Shown here: positions 19,063-28,801 of the stretch, piece by piece | Numbering within the stretch: position 1 is the stretch's first letter | Layout of the letters: every line of letters begins with the position of its first letter | NCBI GenBank assembly: GCA_903845065.1 | Contig: CAIMWH010000120.1 | Location: 1-64,000, forward strand | Source of the DNA: an uncultured Rhodospirillales bacterium | GTDB lineage: Bacteria > Pseudomonadota > Alphaproteobacteria > Acetobacterales > Acetobacteraceae | DNA length: 64,000 nt | Reading direction: 5' to 3' | Notes under the pieces: model-generated | Databases searched by the model: none | Told to the model about the DNA's origin: nothing | What the model saw: only the letters and a program-made list of their open reading frames with translations | Program-made: the position numbers and the translations under genes

Positions 19063-19866
19063 ATGACAGTCTCGACCGTGGCGCGCCGTTTGACTCGCAT
19101 TGCCTTGCTCGGTGCCTGCATTTTCGCACCCTCGATTGCCTCCGCGACGGATGTCACGCTTGATCTCGGGCTGATCACGCCAACTGGCACCGCAGCGTGC
19201 AGCTCGATCTGCAATGAAGGCACCAACCAGAAAACCTTCACCAACAGCGGTGTTTCGATCGGGGTGGATGCCTATGACGGCACCGCCGGTGGTGGCACGG
19301 CAACGGGGTCGTGGGTAACCCAGAAGCATGGCGCGTTCAACGCCGCCGGCGGTGAGTCGGGCGTCGGCCAGAGCCAGAGCAGCGGCCTGACCGACAGCGA
19401 CGGCGAGATCATCCCCAACACCTATGTGCTGATCAACCTCGCCGCCGCCCGCGCGGCCGGCTACCAGTTGACCGGGGTGTGGGTTGAATCGATGCAAACC
19501 GGCGAAGGCGCCCGCATTTACGGATATACCGGCACGTTCTCCACGAGCGCCTTGCAGACCGCCTCGTTGACGTCCCTCGGCGTGATGGATGGTGCCAACG
19601 GCGTCACCCAGGAAATCGTGCCCTCGGCGACCTATGCGCCGACCGGGTACAGCTACCTCGTGAACAGCTTGCTCGCCACCTACAACTACATCGTCATTAC
19701 CGGCGCGGTGATCACCGCGGGCACGACGCCCGATGTCGCGGTTTCCGCCGTGATGATGAGCAACACGTTCGTCGGCGGCGGCCAGGGCGTGCCGGAACCG
19801 GCCAGCATCGCGCTGTTCGGCGCCGCCCTTGCCGGCCTTGGCGCCCTGCGGCGGCGGCGCGCCTAG
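19063..19866 (+). CDS. PEP-CTERM sorting-domain exported protein
   Basis: Signal peptide RRLTRIALLGACIFAPSIASA and C-terminal VPEPASIALFGAALAGLGALRRRRA. Confidence 0.88.
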   Translation: MTVSTVARRLTRIALLGACIFAPSIASATDVTLDLGLITPTGTAACSSICNEGTNQKTFTNSGVSIGVDAYDGTAGGGTATGSWVTQKHGAFNAAGGESGVGQSQSSGLTDSDGEIIPNTYVLINLAAARAAGYQLTGVWVESMQTGEGARIYGYTGTFSTSALQTASLTSLGVMDGANGVTQEIVPSATYAPTGYSYLVNSLLATYNYIVITGAVITAGTTPDVAVSAVMMSNTFVGGGQGVPEPASIALFGAALAGLGALRRRRA

Positions 19867-20717
19867 CCGTTCAGGATAAAATCACGCAGCACGGCGAAGG
19901 CCCCATCGGGGTCATCGTTGTGTACGCCATGCCCAGCATTGGCAAAGCGCTCGAACCGCACCAAATGCGGTTGCAGGCAGCTCACGATCATCTCGCTGCG
20001 TGAGATCGGGGTGATCGGGTCATCCTCGCCGGCCATCACCAACGTGGGGCACTGCACGGCGGCCAGTCCGGCGCGGAAATCAAGCCGGGCGGTTTCCTTG
20101 TCCGGCCCGGCGAAATGGAAGGCCACGGCGTCATTGCGCAGGGTGCGCAGGGGAGCGTTCGGGTCCTTCCTGGCGCGCCGGTTGTAGAGCGGCGAGCACA
20201 CCTCGATGTAGGCGGCCGAACTCACCGGACTCGGGGTTTTCCACCGCGCCTCCGCCACCGCGCGGGCCTTCGCGCCGCCGAGGCGTTCGAACACGCCGTA
20301 GATCTCCTCGCGGTCCACCTTCGGTGAGGTGCTGTAGAAGATCATCTTGCCGGCGTGCCCGGGATGGCGGGTCGCGTAGGCCTGCGCCACCATGCCGCCG
20401 AAGGAGTAACCCAGCACGATGGGCTTCTCGATGCCGAGCGCATCGCAGAACGCGCGGACGTCATCGCCCCACTGGTCGAGGTTCCAGTTCGCGGTATCGC
20501 CATACTCGCTGCGCCCGTTGCCGCGATGATCGAGGTAGACGAGCTGGGCGATGTCGGTGAGGTGGGAGAACGCCGGCTTGAAGGTGGAATGGTCACCGCC
20601 GGGGCCGCCGTGCAGCAGCACCACCGTCGGCCGTTCGCGCATCCTGGGCCCGTCCGGCACCAGCTTGGCGCCGTCGACATCGAAGAACAGGCGCGCGCCG
20701 TTGACGGTTATGTACAT
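19863..20717 (-). CDS. Alpha/beta hydrolase (proline iminopeptidase/S33-like)
   Basis: VVLLHGGPGGDHSTFKPAF, YLDHRGNGRSEYGD, VLGYSFGGMVAQAYA, NAGHGVH. Confidence 0.88.
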   Translation of the reverse strand: MYITVNGARLFFDVDGAKLVPDGPRMRERPTVVLLHGGPGGDHSTFKPAFSHLTDIAQLVYLDHRGNGRSEYGDTANWNLDQWGDDVRAFCDALGIEKPIVLGYSFGGMVAQAYATRHPGHAGKMIFYSTSPKVDREEIYGVFERLGGAKARAVAEARWKTPSPVSSAAYIEVCSPLYNRRARKDPNAPLRTLRNDAVAFHFAGPDKETARLDFRAGLAAVQCPTLVMAGEDDPITPISRSEMIVSCLQPHLVRFERFANAGHGVHNDDPDGAFAVLRDFILNG

Positions 20718-21763
20718 ACAGCCCTCCGTTTTGCCTGCGCGTCGGCCAGGATCGGGCCGAGCACATCCTTGTGGAACGCATCGCAGCCGATGCAGAGATT
20801 GGCGTAGGGCGCGCCCTTTGGCGTTGTTGTGCGGGAGGCATCGAGGAACCGCGCGACATCCCAGCCGTGGGCGAGGCCCATGCGCTCCGGTTTGCCGGCG
20901 TTGATGGCCTCCAGCGCCGGGTTGCCGACCAGGCTGTCGAGGATGTCGTCCAGCTTCTCGTCCAGCATGCTGCCGAGCGGGTGGGCGGTTTTGACGCAGC
21001 AGGGGTAGACGGAGCCGTCGGGCTCGATGGAAACCTCGGAGCCGGCATACTGGCGATTGAGGAAATTCATCCCGCCCGACCAGCGCGCGCAGAAATTATC
21101 GGCGAGCGTGGCCTTCGAAAGCCCGTTCGCCCACGCCCGCCCGCGCGGCCACAGCTTGCCGATCCAGCTGCCATCGGTGGCGCCGAAGAAGCTGTAGATC
21201 GGCCCCTCCTCCTGGTGCCAGGCGACAGCCGGCACGGTGCGGCCGGAGGGGCGCATGCCGGCCGCCTCGAACATCGCCGTCAGCCCGGCCACGTAGGCGG
21301 CCTGCTTCTCCGGCCCCTCGATGCCGACGTGGAAGTCATCCACCCCAGCCACCGAGATCATCCACACCCCGCGATCCAGCAACTCGCGGATGATGGTGGG
21401 GGTCACGAGATCGCCGGTGGTCTGCACCACGATGCGCACGCCGCCCTGGTCCTGGTACTTGTCGCGCAGCCCCTCGATCACCTTGTAGGTGACCCGCTCG
21501 CGGGTGGCATCGAGCAGCGCCTCGCCGCCCGAGAGGATGACGCGGCCGATCTTTTCGCGCGGTTGCCCGTCTGGCGTGCAGTCCTCCGGGTCGAGATAGG
21601 TCATCCGCGGCGGCAGGTTGGCGATGATGCGGGGGAAGTTGGCTTCCGCCTCCGCCACTACACGTTCCAGCGCGCCGCGCACATAGGGGCGAAAACGGTC
21701 CTCGTAGCAATGCCGGCACTTGCGATGGCACGCCCAGGCCATCACGAAGTAGATCGATTCCAT
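20708..21763 (-). CDS. Radical SAM protein with additional C-terminal cysteines
   Basis: N-terminal CHRKCRHC (CxxxCxxC), VILSGGEALLD, and C-terminal PCCVKTAHPLG / NLCIGCDAFH. Confidence 0.85.
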   Translation of the reverse strand: MESIYFVMAWACHRKCRHCYEDRFRPYVRGALERVVAEAEANFPRIIANLPPRMTYLDPEDCTPDGQPREKIGRVILSGGEALLDATRERVTYKVIEGLRDKYQDQGGVRIVVQTTGDLVTPTIIRELLDRGVWMISVAGVDDFHVGIEGPEKQAAYVAGLTAMFEAAGMRPSGRTVPAVAWHQEEGPIYSFFGATDGSWIGKLWPRGRAWANGLSKATLADNFCARWSGGMNFLNRQYAGSEVSIEPDGSVYPCCVKTAHPLGSMLDEKLDDILDSLVGNPALEAINAGKPERMGLAHGWDVARFLDASRTTTPKGAPYANLCIGCDAFHKDVLGPILADAQAKRRAVCT

Positions 21764-21787
21764 GCAGGCCCTTGAAAGGTTGGAGGT

Positions 21788-22267
21788 CTAGCCGTCGGCG
21801 CGGGGAACCCAGGGGATGCTGGAGACCTCGATCCCTTCCTCGGCGAGCGCTTCGGCTTCGTCCGGGGTGGTTTCGCCGTAGATGCCGCGGCGGTCACTTT
21901 CGCCGTTGTGGATGCGCCGGGCCTCGTCGGCGAAACTGTCGCCGACATAGTCGCAGTTCTGTTCCACCTCGGCGCGCAGCCGCTGGAACACCGCGCGCAC
22001 ATGGTCCGGCATGCGGGGCGCCGAAACCGCGACCGGAGTGGCCGGGGCCGGGGTTTCCGGCGGCGGCGCCTCGGCCACCTGTTTCGTGCGCGCCGGGCGG
22101 CCTTTTTTTGGCACCGAGGGCGTCATCAACGCGCGTTCCACCTTGGCTGACCCGCACACCGGGCATTCCAGCAGCCCAAGCGTGGCCTGCTTGTCGAAGC
22201 TGGCGCTATCGGCGAACCAGCCATCGAACTCATGCGTCTTGGTGCAGCGTAGCTGGTAGTGGATCAT
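21788..22267 (-). CDS. DUF1178 family protein
   Basis: MIHYQLRCTKTHEFDGWFADSASFDKQATLGLLECPVCGSAKVERALMTPSV. Confidence 0.88.
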   Translation of the reverse strand: MIHYQLRCTKTHEFDGWFADSASFDKQATLGLLECPVCGSAKVERALMTPSVPKKGRPARTKQVAEAPPPETPAPATPVAVSAPRMPDHVRAVFQRLRAEVEQNCDYVGDSFADEARRIHNGESDRRGIYGETTPDEAEALAEEGIEVSSIPWVPRADG

Positions 22268-22357
22268 GCGTGGCCGGCCATCCCGTTCATTGTGGAACTC
22301 TCAAGTGGGCGAGTTTGGCACTCATCGCAACCGACCGCCAAGCCCGCCCGCGCGGAT

Positions 22358-22612
22358 TTATGCCGCCAGCAGCGGATCGAGCCCGCCGGAGCGGTCGAGC
22401 GCCACCAGGTCGTCGCAGCCGCCGATGTATTTGCCGTCGATGAAGATCTGCGGCACCGAGGTGCGGCCGGAGCGCTTGGCCGATTCCGCGCGGGCGGCCG
22501 AGCCGCCGGGTGCGTCGAATTCGGTGTAGGTGACGCCCTTTTTGTCGAACAGGCCCTTGGCGCGCACGCAGTACGGGCACCAGTCCTGGGTGTAGATTTC
22601 GATCTTCGCCAT
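22358..22612 (-). CDS. grxC: Glutaredoxin 3
   Basis: MAKIEIYTQDWCPYCVRAKGLFDKKGV...RTSVPQIFIDGKYIGGCDDL. Confidence 0.93.
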   Translation of the reverse strand: MAKIEIYTQDWCPYCVRAKGLFDKKGVTYTEFDAPGGSAARAESAKRSGRTSVPQIFIDGKYIGGCDDLVALDRSGGLDPLLAA

Positions 22613-22671
22613 CGCGGCCTCCTTGGGAATGTGCAGAGTTTTGTATCGCAACGTGCCGGTCGCAAGTCCCG

Positions 22672-23418
22672 TCAATGCCGGCGCGGATCAGCCACGCGCG
22701 CCGCGACCAGCACGCTGACCGAGGCTGCCCCGGCGGCCAGCAGGGCGTGGGTGCAGGCGCGGGCAGTGGCGCCCGAGGTCAGCACGTCATCGACCAGCAG
22801 CACGCGCTGCCCGGCCAGCGTGGCGGTGCGGGCGGGGCGGATGGCGATGGCGCCGTGCAGGGCTACGGTGCGCTGTTGGGCGGAGAGTTGTTCGAGGGCG
22901 GTGGTGCGGCGCAGGCGTTGCAGCCCGTCCAGCACGGTGGGTTTGTCCGCCAGCCGGCCGAGCGCCTGGGCGATCAGCGCGGCCTGGTTGAAGCGCCGCG
23001 AGATCATCCGTGCGCGATGCAGCGGCACCGGCACGATCACGTCGCAGCCCGCCACCAGTGCGCCGCCGGCGCGCAGCAGCAGGGGGGCCAGTGCCGCGGC
23101 CACCTCGGTGCGATCGCCGTATTTGAGCGGCAGCACCACCGCGCGGGCCTGCGCGTCATAGCGCAACGCCGCCCGTGCCTGCGCCCATGGCGGCGGATCG
23201 GCCTGGCATTCCCGGCACATCCGGCCGGCGCGGGCGGGGTCGGCGAAGGGGGCGCCGCAGGTGTCGCAGCAGGGCTCGGTGATGAAGTCGGTGGCGCGGA
23301 AGCAGGCGGCGCAGAAGCGGCCCGGCGCGTCCACCACGCTGTCGCAGGTGAGGCATAGCGGCGGCAGGAGCAGATCGAGCGTGAGGCGCCCGGCCGTGCG
23401 TAGCCGCCGGGCGATCAC
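22672..23418 (-). CDS. ComF family protein (phosphoribosyltransferase-like)
   Basis: CxxC-type N-terminal cysteines (CLTCDSVVDAPGRFCAACFR, CDTCGAPF) and RVLLVDDVLTSGATARACTHALL. Confidence 0.9.
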   Translation of the reverse strand: MIARRLRTAGRLTLDLLLPPLCLTCDSVVDAPGRFCAACFRATDFITEPCCDTCGAPFADPARAGRMCRECQADPPPWAQARAALRYDAQARAVVLPLKYGDRTEVAAALAPLLLRAGGALVAGCDVIVPVPLHRARMISRRFNQAALIAQALGRLADKPTVLDGLQRLRRTTALEQLSAQQRTVALHGAIAIRPARTATLAGQRVLLVDDVLTSGATARACTHALLAAGAASVSVLVAARVADPRRH

Positions 23419-24974
23419 ACCCCGAACCGCACGGTCCCGTCGCGCTCGATTTCGTGCACCAGGTCGATCTCCCAGGAGAGGTACGCCTTCATCGCCTCCT
23501 CCACGCCGGAGTTGCGGTCATACGGCCGCAGGTAGAAATCGACGCAGGCGGCGTCGGGCGGGACTGTCCGGTTGCGCGCCAGGGGATGGCCAGCGGCGGC
23601 CCAGGCGCGGGTGCCACCTTCCAGCACCGCCACTTTCGCTGTGGTGAGGCCCTTGGCCTCGGCCACTGCCCAGGGTGCCTGGGACCCATCGGGCGAGGCG
23701 AGCACGACGAGGTCCGCCGCTGCCAGTTGGGCGGCGTGCTCGGCCAGGCGGGTGCGGATGGCCCAGATGGCACCCGGGATATGGCCGTCGCGGAAATCGA
23801 TGCTGCGGGCGAGATCGATCACCAGCGCCTTGGCGCCAGCGAGTTCGGACGCGGTGATGGTGGCGTAGTCGGTCACCACCGGCGTGGGGATGCGGTGCAC
23901 CGGTGCGGCGGACAGGCCGCCTTCCACCACATAGACCTCGCCGTGGCCCATCTGGCGCAGCCAGGCCGCCGACATGCGGGCGCGCACGCCGTCATCATCG
24001 ACCAGCGCGATGCGGGCGCCGCGCACGCCGATCCAGGTGTCGGTGGCCTGCACGAGTTGCCCGCCGGGGGCTGAGATGCTGCCCGGCAGGTGGCCGGCGG
24101 CGAATTCCGTGGGGTCACGCACATCGAGCACATAGAGCGAGCGGGCCGTGTCGGCGGCCAGTGCGGCCAGACCGGCGGCATCGATCACCCGCACGCCGGA
24201 GCGTTCGGCGAAGGCGACGGCGCGGGACATCGCCAGTTCGGCGGTGGCGGGCTTGCCGGCCGGGAAGCGCGCGGCGCGACCACGATCGCAGGTGAGGCCC
24301 GCCAGTTCCCAACCCATGGTGCCGTTGCGCAGCGCCACCACCTTGTTGGGGATGCCCGCCTGGCGCAGGCTTTCGGCGCCCAGGATGGAGCGGGTGCGCC
24401 CGGCGCAGTTCACCACCACCAGCGTATCCGGGTTGGGCACCATGTCCGCGATGCGATAGGCGAGTTCACCGCCGGGCACGCTGATGCCGGTGGGGATCGA
24501 CATGCGCTGGTATTCTTCCCAGGTGCGGCTATCCAGCACCACCATGTCCCGGCCGGACTCGATCCAGGCCTTCAGTTCCGGCGCATCCACGCTCTCGGTG
24601 CCGAAATGGTGCTCGATCCATTCGCCGAACGCCTTGGACGGCACATTGACGCCGCTGAACAGCACGTAGCCGGCGGCCTCCCAGGCCTTGGTGCCGCCAT
24701 CCAGCACCATCACCTCGCAGGCGCCGAGCCCGATCAGGTAGGCCGCCAGGTGCTCGGCCACGCCGCGCCCGTCATCGACGCACACGATGCGGGTATCGAG
24801 ATTGGGGAGCAGGGCGTGGGCGCGGGCCTCGGCCTTGGAGAGCGGGCAGGGTACCGCCCAGAACAAGTGCGAGGCGCCGAATTCGCCCTCCTCGCGCGCG
24901 TCCAGGATGGCCAGTTCGGCCCCGTCGCCGATCCAGCCGCGCAGGGTGGCGGGGGTGATTTTGCGGATGGTCAT
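23415..24974 (-). CDS. Multidomain rhodanese (four rhodanese-like repeats)
   Basis: Four repeats with LDxR...G-xI-P motifs; only repeat 2 has a CAGRTRS active-site loop. Confidence 0.88.
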   Translation of the reverse strand: MTIRKITPATLRGWIGDGAELAILDAREEGEFGASHLFWAVPCPLSKAEARAHALLPNLDTRIVCVDDGRGVAEHLAAYLIGLGACEVMVLDGGTKAWEAAGYVLFSGVNVPSKAFGEWIEHHFGTESVDAPELKAWIESGRDMVVLDSRTWEEYQRMSIPTGISVPGGELAYRIADMVPNPDTLVVVNCAGRTRSILGAESLRQAGIPNKVVALRNGTMGWELAGLTCDRGRAARFPAGKPATAELAMSRAVAFAERSGVRVIDAAGLAALAADTARSLYVLDVRDPTEFAAGHLPGSISAPGGQLVQATDTWIGVRGARIALVDDDGVRARMSAAWLRQMGHGEVYVVEGGLSAAPVHRIPTPVVTDYATITASELAGAKALVIDLARSIDFRDGHIPGAIWAIRTRLAEHAAQLAAADLVVLASPDGSQAPWAVAEAKGLTTAKVAVLEGGTRAWAAAGHPLARNRTVPPDAACVDFYLRPYDRNSGVEEAMKAYLSWEIDLVHEIERDGTVRFGV

Positions 24975-25044
24975 GGCGGTTCCTCTCGATCGTATCGCAA
25001 TCTACCCATCGTCGCGGCTTGGCAGCAACGTCCGCGCGGGCCAC

Positions 25045-25914
25045 ATGTCGGCGATGAGCATGCATGTCTTCGATCGAACTGCCGTCCGCCGCCATCGCGA
25101 CCGCGCCGCCGCCCGTGTGGAGGGCGTTGCCGATGTCCTGCGTGACGTGGGGGACCGCCTGCTCGATCGCCTCGATGACACCACGCGGCGCTTTGCCCGC
25201 GCGCTGGATGTCGGTGGTCGCGGGGTCATCGCGCCGATGCTGCGCGGGCGTGGGCTCGATGTGGTGTCCTGCGATCTTTCCCCCGCCATGGCCGCGCGGG
25301 CGGGGGCGGGGGCGGGGGCGGCGGCGGTGGCGGCGGACGAGGAGTTTTTGCCGTTCGCTCCGGGCAGCTTTGATCTGGTGGTGGCCAACCTGTCGCTGCA
25401 CTGGGTGAATGACCTGCCGGGCGCGCTGATCCAGTTGCGCATGGCTCTCGCGCCGGACGGGATGTTCCTCGCCAGCCTACCCGCGCTGGGGACGCTGGCC
25501 GAGTTGCGCACGGCCCTGACCGACGCCGAGGCCGCCATCACCGGCGGCGCCTCGCCGCGGGTTTCGCCGTTCCCGGACCTGCGGGACTGCGCCGGGCTGC
25601 TGCAACGGGCCGGCTTCACCTTGCCGGTGGCCGATGCCGAGGACATCACTTTGGCCTACGCCACGCCGTTCGCCCTGCTGCGGGACCTGCGCGCGGCGGG
25701 GGAAACCAACGCCGTATCGCTGCGCGATCGCCGCATTCCGCACCGGGACCTGTTTCCCGCCGCCCTCTCGGCCCTGCCGGACAAGGACGGCCGGCATCCG
25801 ATCACCTTGCGCGTGGCCATGCTCACCGGCTGGTCCCCGGCGCCCAGCCAGCCGCAACCCGCCAAACGCGGCAGCGGGCAGGTGAGCCTGACCAACGTGT
25901 TCAAGGACGACTGA
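25045..25914 (+). CDS. SAM-dependent methyltransferase-like protein (NDUFAF5/BioC-like)
   Basis: MHVFDRTAVRRHRDRAAARV, ALDVGGRGVIAPML, FDLVVANLSLHWVNDLPGALIQLRMALAPDGMFLASLPAL. Confidence 0.85.
   Translation: MSAMSMHVFDRTAVRRHRDRAAARVEGVADVLRDVGDRLLDRLDDTTRRFARALDVGGRGVIAPMLRGRGLDVVSCDLSPAMAARAGAGAGAAAVAADEEFLPFAPGSFDLVVANLSLHWVNDLPGALIQLRMALAPDGMFLASLPALGTLAELRTALTDAEAAITGGASPRVSPFPDLRDCAGLLQRAGFTLPVADAEDITLAYATPFALLRDLRAAGETNAVSLRDRRIPHRDLFPAALSALPDKDGRHPITLRVAMLTGWSPAPSQPQPAKRGSGQVSLTNVFKDD
25298..25318 (+). repeat. GGGGGC hexamer repeat / G-quadruplex motif inside the methyltransferase gene
   Basis: GGG-c-GGGGG-c-GGGGG-c-GGGGG, encoding an AGAGAG stretch. Confidence 0.7.
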
Positions 25915-25988
25915 GCTTCCGCCTCCTTTCTTGCCCGCCCCCGCCCCCGCGCCTAGGCTCCCGCCACACCTTGGGGAGCCCAACCGCG

Positions 25989-27536
25989 ATGCGCCTGTTC
26001 CACCGACTTTGCCTGGCAACCGTCCTCGCGATGCCGCTCCCCGCCGTGGCCCAGAACGTGCTCCGCGTGGTGCCGCAGGCGGACCTGCGGGTACTTGATC
26101 CCCATGTCACCGCCGCCACCGTTACCCGCATCTACGGCGCGATGATCTACGATCAGTTGTTCGCCTACGACGAGGACATGCGCCCGCACCCGCAGATGGT
26201 GGGCGCGATGACGGTCTCGCCGGACAAACTCACCTATGACTTCACGCTGCGTGATGGCCTGGTGTTCCACAACGGCCAGCCCGTCACCGCGAAGGACATC
26301 GTGGCCTCCATCCCGCGCGCGGCAAAGCAGGACCCGATGATGCAGCTGATGGCCAAGCGGCTGTCCGGCATCGTGGCGGTCGATGACAAGCACTTCCGCC
26401 TCACCTTCTCCCGCCCCTATGCCCTGGTGGAAGCCTCGCTCGCCGGCTCGGGCGCGATGATGATGCGCGCCGAGGATATCGCGGCCGCCGGTGACAAGCC
26501 GATGACCACCACCATCGGCTCCGGCCCGTTCACCTTCAATGCGGCGATGTATACCCCGGGCTCCCGCGTGGTGTTCGACCGCAACGCCGCCTACGTGCCG
26601 CGTGCCGAGCCGACGGATGGCATGGCCGGCGGCAAGCGCGTGCTGGTGGATCGCGTCGAATGGCTCGTCATCCCTGACCTGCAAACCCGCGTCTCCGCCC
26701 TCATCAAGGGCGAGGTCGATGTGCTCGACCAGCTTCCGCATGACGGCATCCAGTCCCTCAAGGGGCGCAAGGATGTGGTGATCGAGGAAAGCTCCAAGCT
26801 CGGTAACATGGCGTTCCTGCGGATGAACACCCTGCAGCCGCCGTTCAATGATGTGCGGGCGCGCCGGGCGCTGGCCATGCTGGTGGACCAGCGCGACTAC
26901 CTCGCCGCCGCCTTCACCACCGATGAGACCTGGTGGAAGGAATGTTTCGCCTGGCTCGGCTGTGGCACCGAGAACGGCACCGAGGTGGGCAGCGAGCCCT
27001 ATCGCAAGCCCAACCCGGCCGAGGCCAAGCGCCTGCTCGCCGAGGCCGGCTACAAGGGCGAGAAGATCGTCATCCTCACCACCCAGGAAATCCCGCTGAT
27101 CGACGGGCTCGCCCAGGTGACGGCGGACAAGCTGCGCTCCATCGGCGTCAACGTCGATTTGCAGAACAGCGACTGGGGCACCCTGGTGGTGCGCCGCGCC
27201 CGCAAGGACGCGCCGGAAAAGGGCGGCTGGAACATCTTCCAGTCCGGCGGCGACATCGCCACCATCGCCCAGCCCGCCACCAACATCCTCATCGACGCCC
27301 GCTGCGACGGCAACAACTACGTCGGCTGGCCGTGCTCGGAGTCGCTGGAGGCGATGCGCACCGCGTTGATCGAGAACCCCAACAAGGAGGGGTTCGAGGC
27401 CTACAACAAGGCGCTGTGGAATGAGCTGCCGTCACTGCTGCTCGGGCAGTTCAAGCAGCCGGTCGCGTTCCGCAGCAACGTCTCGGGCCTGCCGCACGGG
27501 CTGGTGCTGGCGTTCTGGAACACCAGCAAGAAGTGA
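25989..27536 (+). CDS. ABC transporter substrate-binding protein (solute-binding family 5)
   Basis: Signal peptide, then LTYDFTLRDGLVFHNGQPVTAKDIVASIPR and VRARRALAMLVDQRDYL. Confidence 0.9.
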   Translation: MRLFHRLCLATVLAMPLPAVAQNVLRVVPQADLRVLDPHVTAATVTRIYGAMIYDQLFAYDEDMRPHPQMVGAMTVSPDKLTYDFTLRDGLVFHNGQPVTAKDIVASIPRAAKQDPMMQLMAKRLSGIVAVDDKHFRLTFSRPYALVEASLAGSGAMMMRAEDIAAAGDKPMTTTIGSGPFTFNAAMYTPGSRVVFDRNAAYVPRAEPTDGMAGGKRVLVDRVEWLVIPDLQTRVSALIKGEVDVLDQLPHDGIQSLKGRKDVVIEESSKLGNMAFLRMNTLQPPFNDVRARRALAMLVDQRDYLAAAFTTDETWWKECFAWLGCGTENGTEVGSEPYRKPNPAEAKRLLAEAGYKGEKIVILTTQEIPLIDGLAQVTADKLRSIGVNVDLQNSDWGTLVVRRARKDAPEKGGWNIFQSGGDIATIAQPATNILIDARCDGNNYVGWPCSESLEAMRTALIENPNKEGFEAYNKALWNELPSLLLGQFKQPVAFRSNVSGLPHGLVLAFWNTSKK

Positions 27537-27539
27537 GGG

Positions 27540-28364
27540 CTAGCCTCGGCGCGCGATGATCTCGTACGGCGCCAGAACGCCGCGCGCGATCATTCCCGCG
27601 AGGTTGGCGATCTTCTTCGGCCCGGTCATGCCGAGCACCAGGCCGAGGCTGATCGGCGGCGGCCCGCCCTCGGCGATCCGCGCTCGCTGTGCGGCGAAGA
27701 ACGCGCGGGCGAAATCCCCGCGGTCCTGCTCCGCCGCAATGGTGAACCCCGCCGCCGCCAGCGCCGCCCGATAGGCATCCGGGGTTTCGACGAAGCTGCT
27801 GGCTGGGCCTGGGGACCACGGCATGGGGAACTCGATTTCCCCCGCTGCCACCTGCATCACGTCATAGATGGCGAAGAAACCGCCCGGCTTCAGCACCTTG
27901 TGGATGGCGGCGAACATGCCCGCCTTGTCCGGCACATTCATGCCGACATGCAGCAGGGTGACGCCATCGAAACTGCCATCGGGGAATTCCAGGCGATCCG
28001 CATTGGCCTGGCGGAAGCTGACCTGCGCGCTCATGCCCATCCGCCGCGTTAGGCTCTCGGCCACCGCGACGTATTCGGGCGTGAGGTCGATGCCGGTCAC
28101 CTCGCAGCCGAGCCCGGCCAAATGGCGCGCCGGGCCGCCGAGGCCGGAGCCGAGATCGAGCAGCTTCATCCCGGGCTTGAGGTCGAGCCGCGCCGCCAGT
28201 TCCTTGGTGGCGGCGGCACCGCCGACGTGGAATTCGTCGGCGCCCATCAGGTCGGCCGGGCTGAGATGTTCGACGTCCCGGCCCATGGCGGTGAGGGCCG
28301 CGAGCAGCGCCGCTTCCAGGCCGCCATGGGTGTAGTGCTCGGTCAGGCTGGCTTCGACGCTCAT
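27540..28364 (-). CDS. Class I SAM-dependent methyltransferase
   Basis: LDLKPGMKLLDLGSGLGGPARHLA, GIDLTPEYVAVAESLTRR, LLHVGMNVPDKAGMFAAIHKVLKPGG. Confidence 0.88.
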   Translation of the reverse strand: MSVEASLTEHYTHGGLEAALLAALTAMGRDVEHLSPADLMGADEFHVGGAAATKELAARLDLKPGMKLLDLGSGLGGPARHLAGLGCEVTGIDLTPEYVAVAESLTRRMGMSAQVSFRQANADRLEFPDGSFDGVTLLHVGMNVPDKAGMFAAIHKVLKPGGFFAIYDVMQVAAGEIEFPMPWSPGPASSFVETPDAYRAALAAAGFTIAAEQDRGDFARAFFAAQRARIAEGGPPPISLGLVLGMTGPKKIANLAGMIARGVLAPYEIIARRG

Positions 28365-28801
28365 TGGGTGTCTCCTGCTGGTTGGCCCAGCCATTTTTCC
28401 ATGAAAATCAACGGATCGGCGCCGAAGCCGAGCCGCTCGTAATAGGCCTGCACCCCGGCATTCTCGGGCTCGATCAGCAGGTTGACCTTGACGCAGCCGA
28501 TGGCGACCATGCGGCGCTGGACCTCGTCCATCAGGCGGTCGGCGAGGCCCTGGCCCCGGTGGGTGGGGGCGACGGCGAGGCGGTTGATCCAGCCGCGCCG
28601 GCCGTCATAGCTGCCCATCACGCTGCCGATGACGGCGCCGTTGTCGATCGCCAGGATGAACAGGTCCGGGTCCCGTTCGAGCTTGCGGACGAGGCCCTCG
28701 GGCGTGTCGGACTGGCCGGGGTGCAGGCCGCACGCGTGCCACAAGGCGATGGCGGCGGCGTGGTCCGCCGGCGCGTAGCGGCGCAGGATGATGTCAGGCA
28801 T
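28361..28801 (-). CDS. GNAT family N-acetyltransferase
   Basis: GYDGRRGWINRLAVAPTHRGQGLADRLMDEVQRRM...YYERLGFGADPLIFMEKWL. Confidence 0.88.
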   Translation of the reverse strand: MPDIILRRYAPADHAAAIALWHACGLHPGQSDTPEGLVRKLERDPDLFILAIDNGAVIGSVMGSYDGRRGWINRLAVAPTHRGQGLADRLMDEVQRRMVAIGCVKVNLLIEPENAGVQAYYERLGFGADPLIFMEKWLGQPAGDTQ

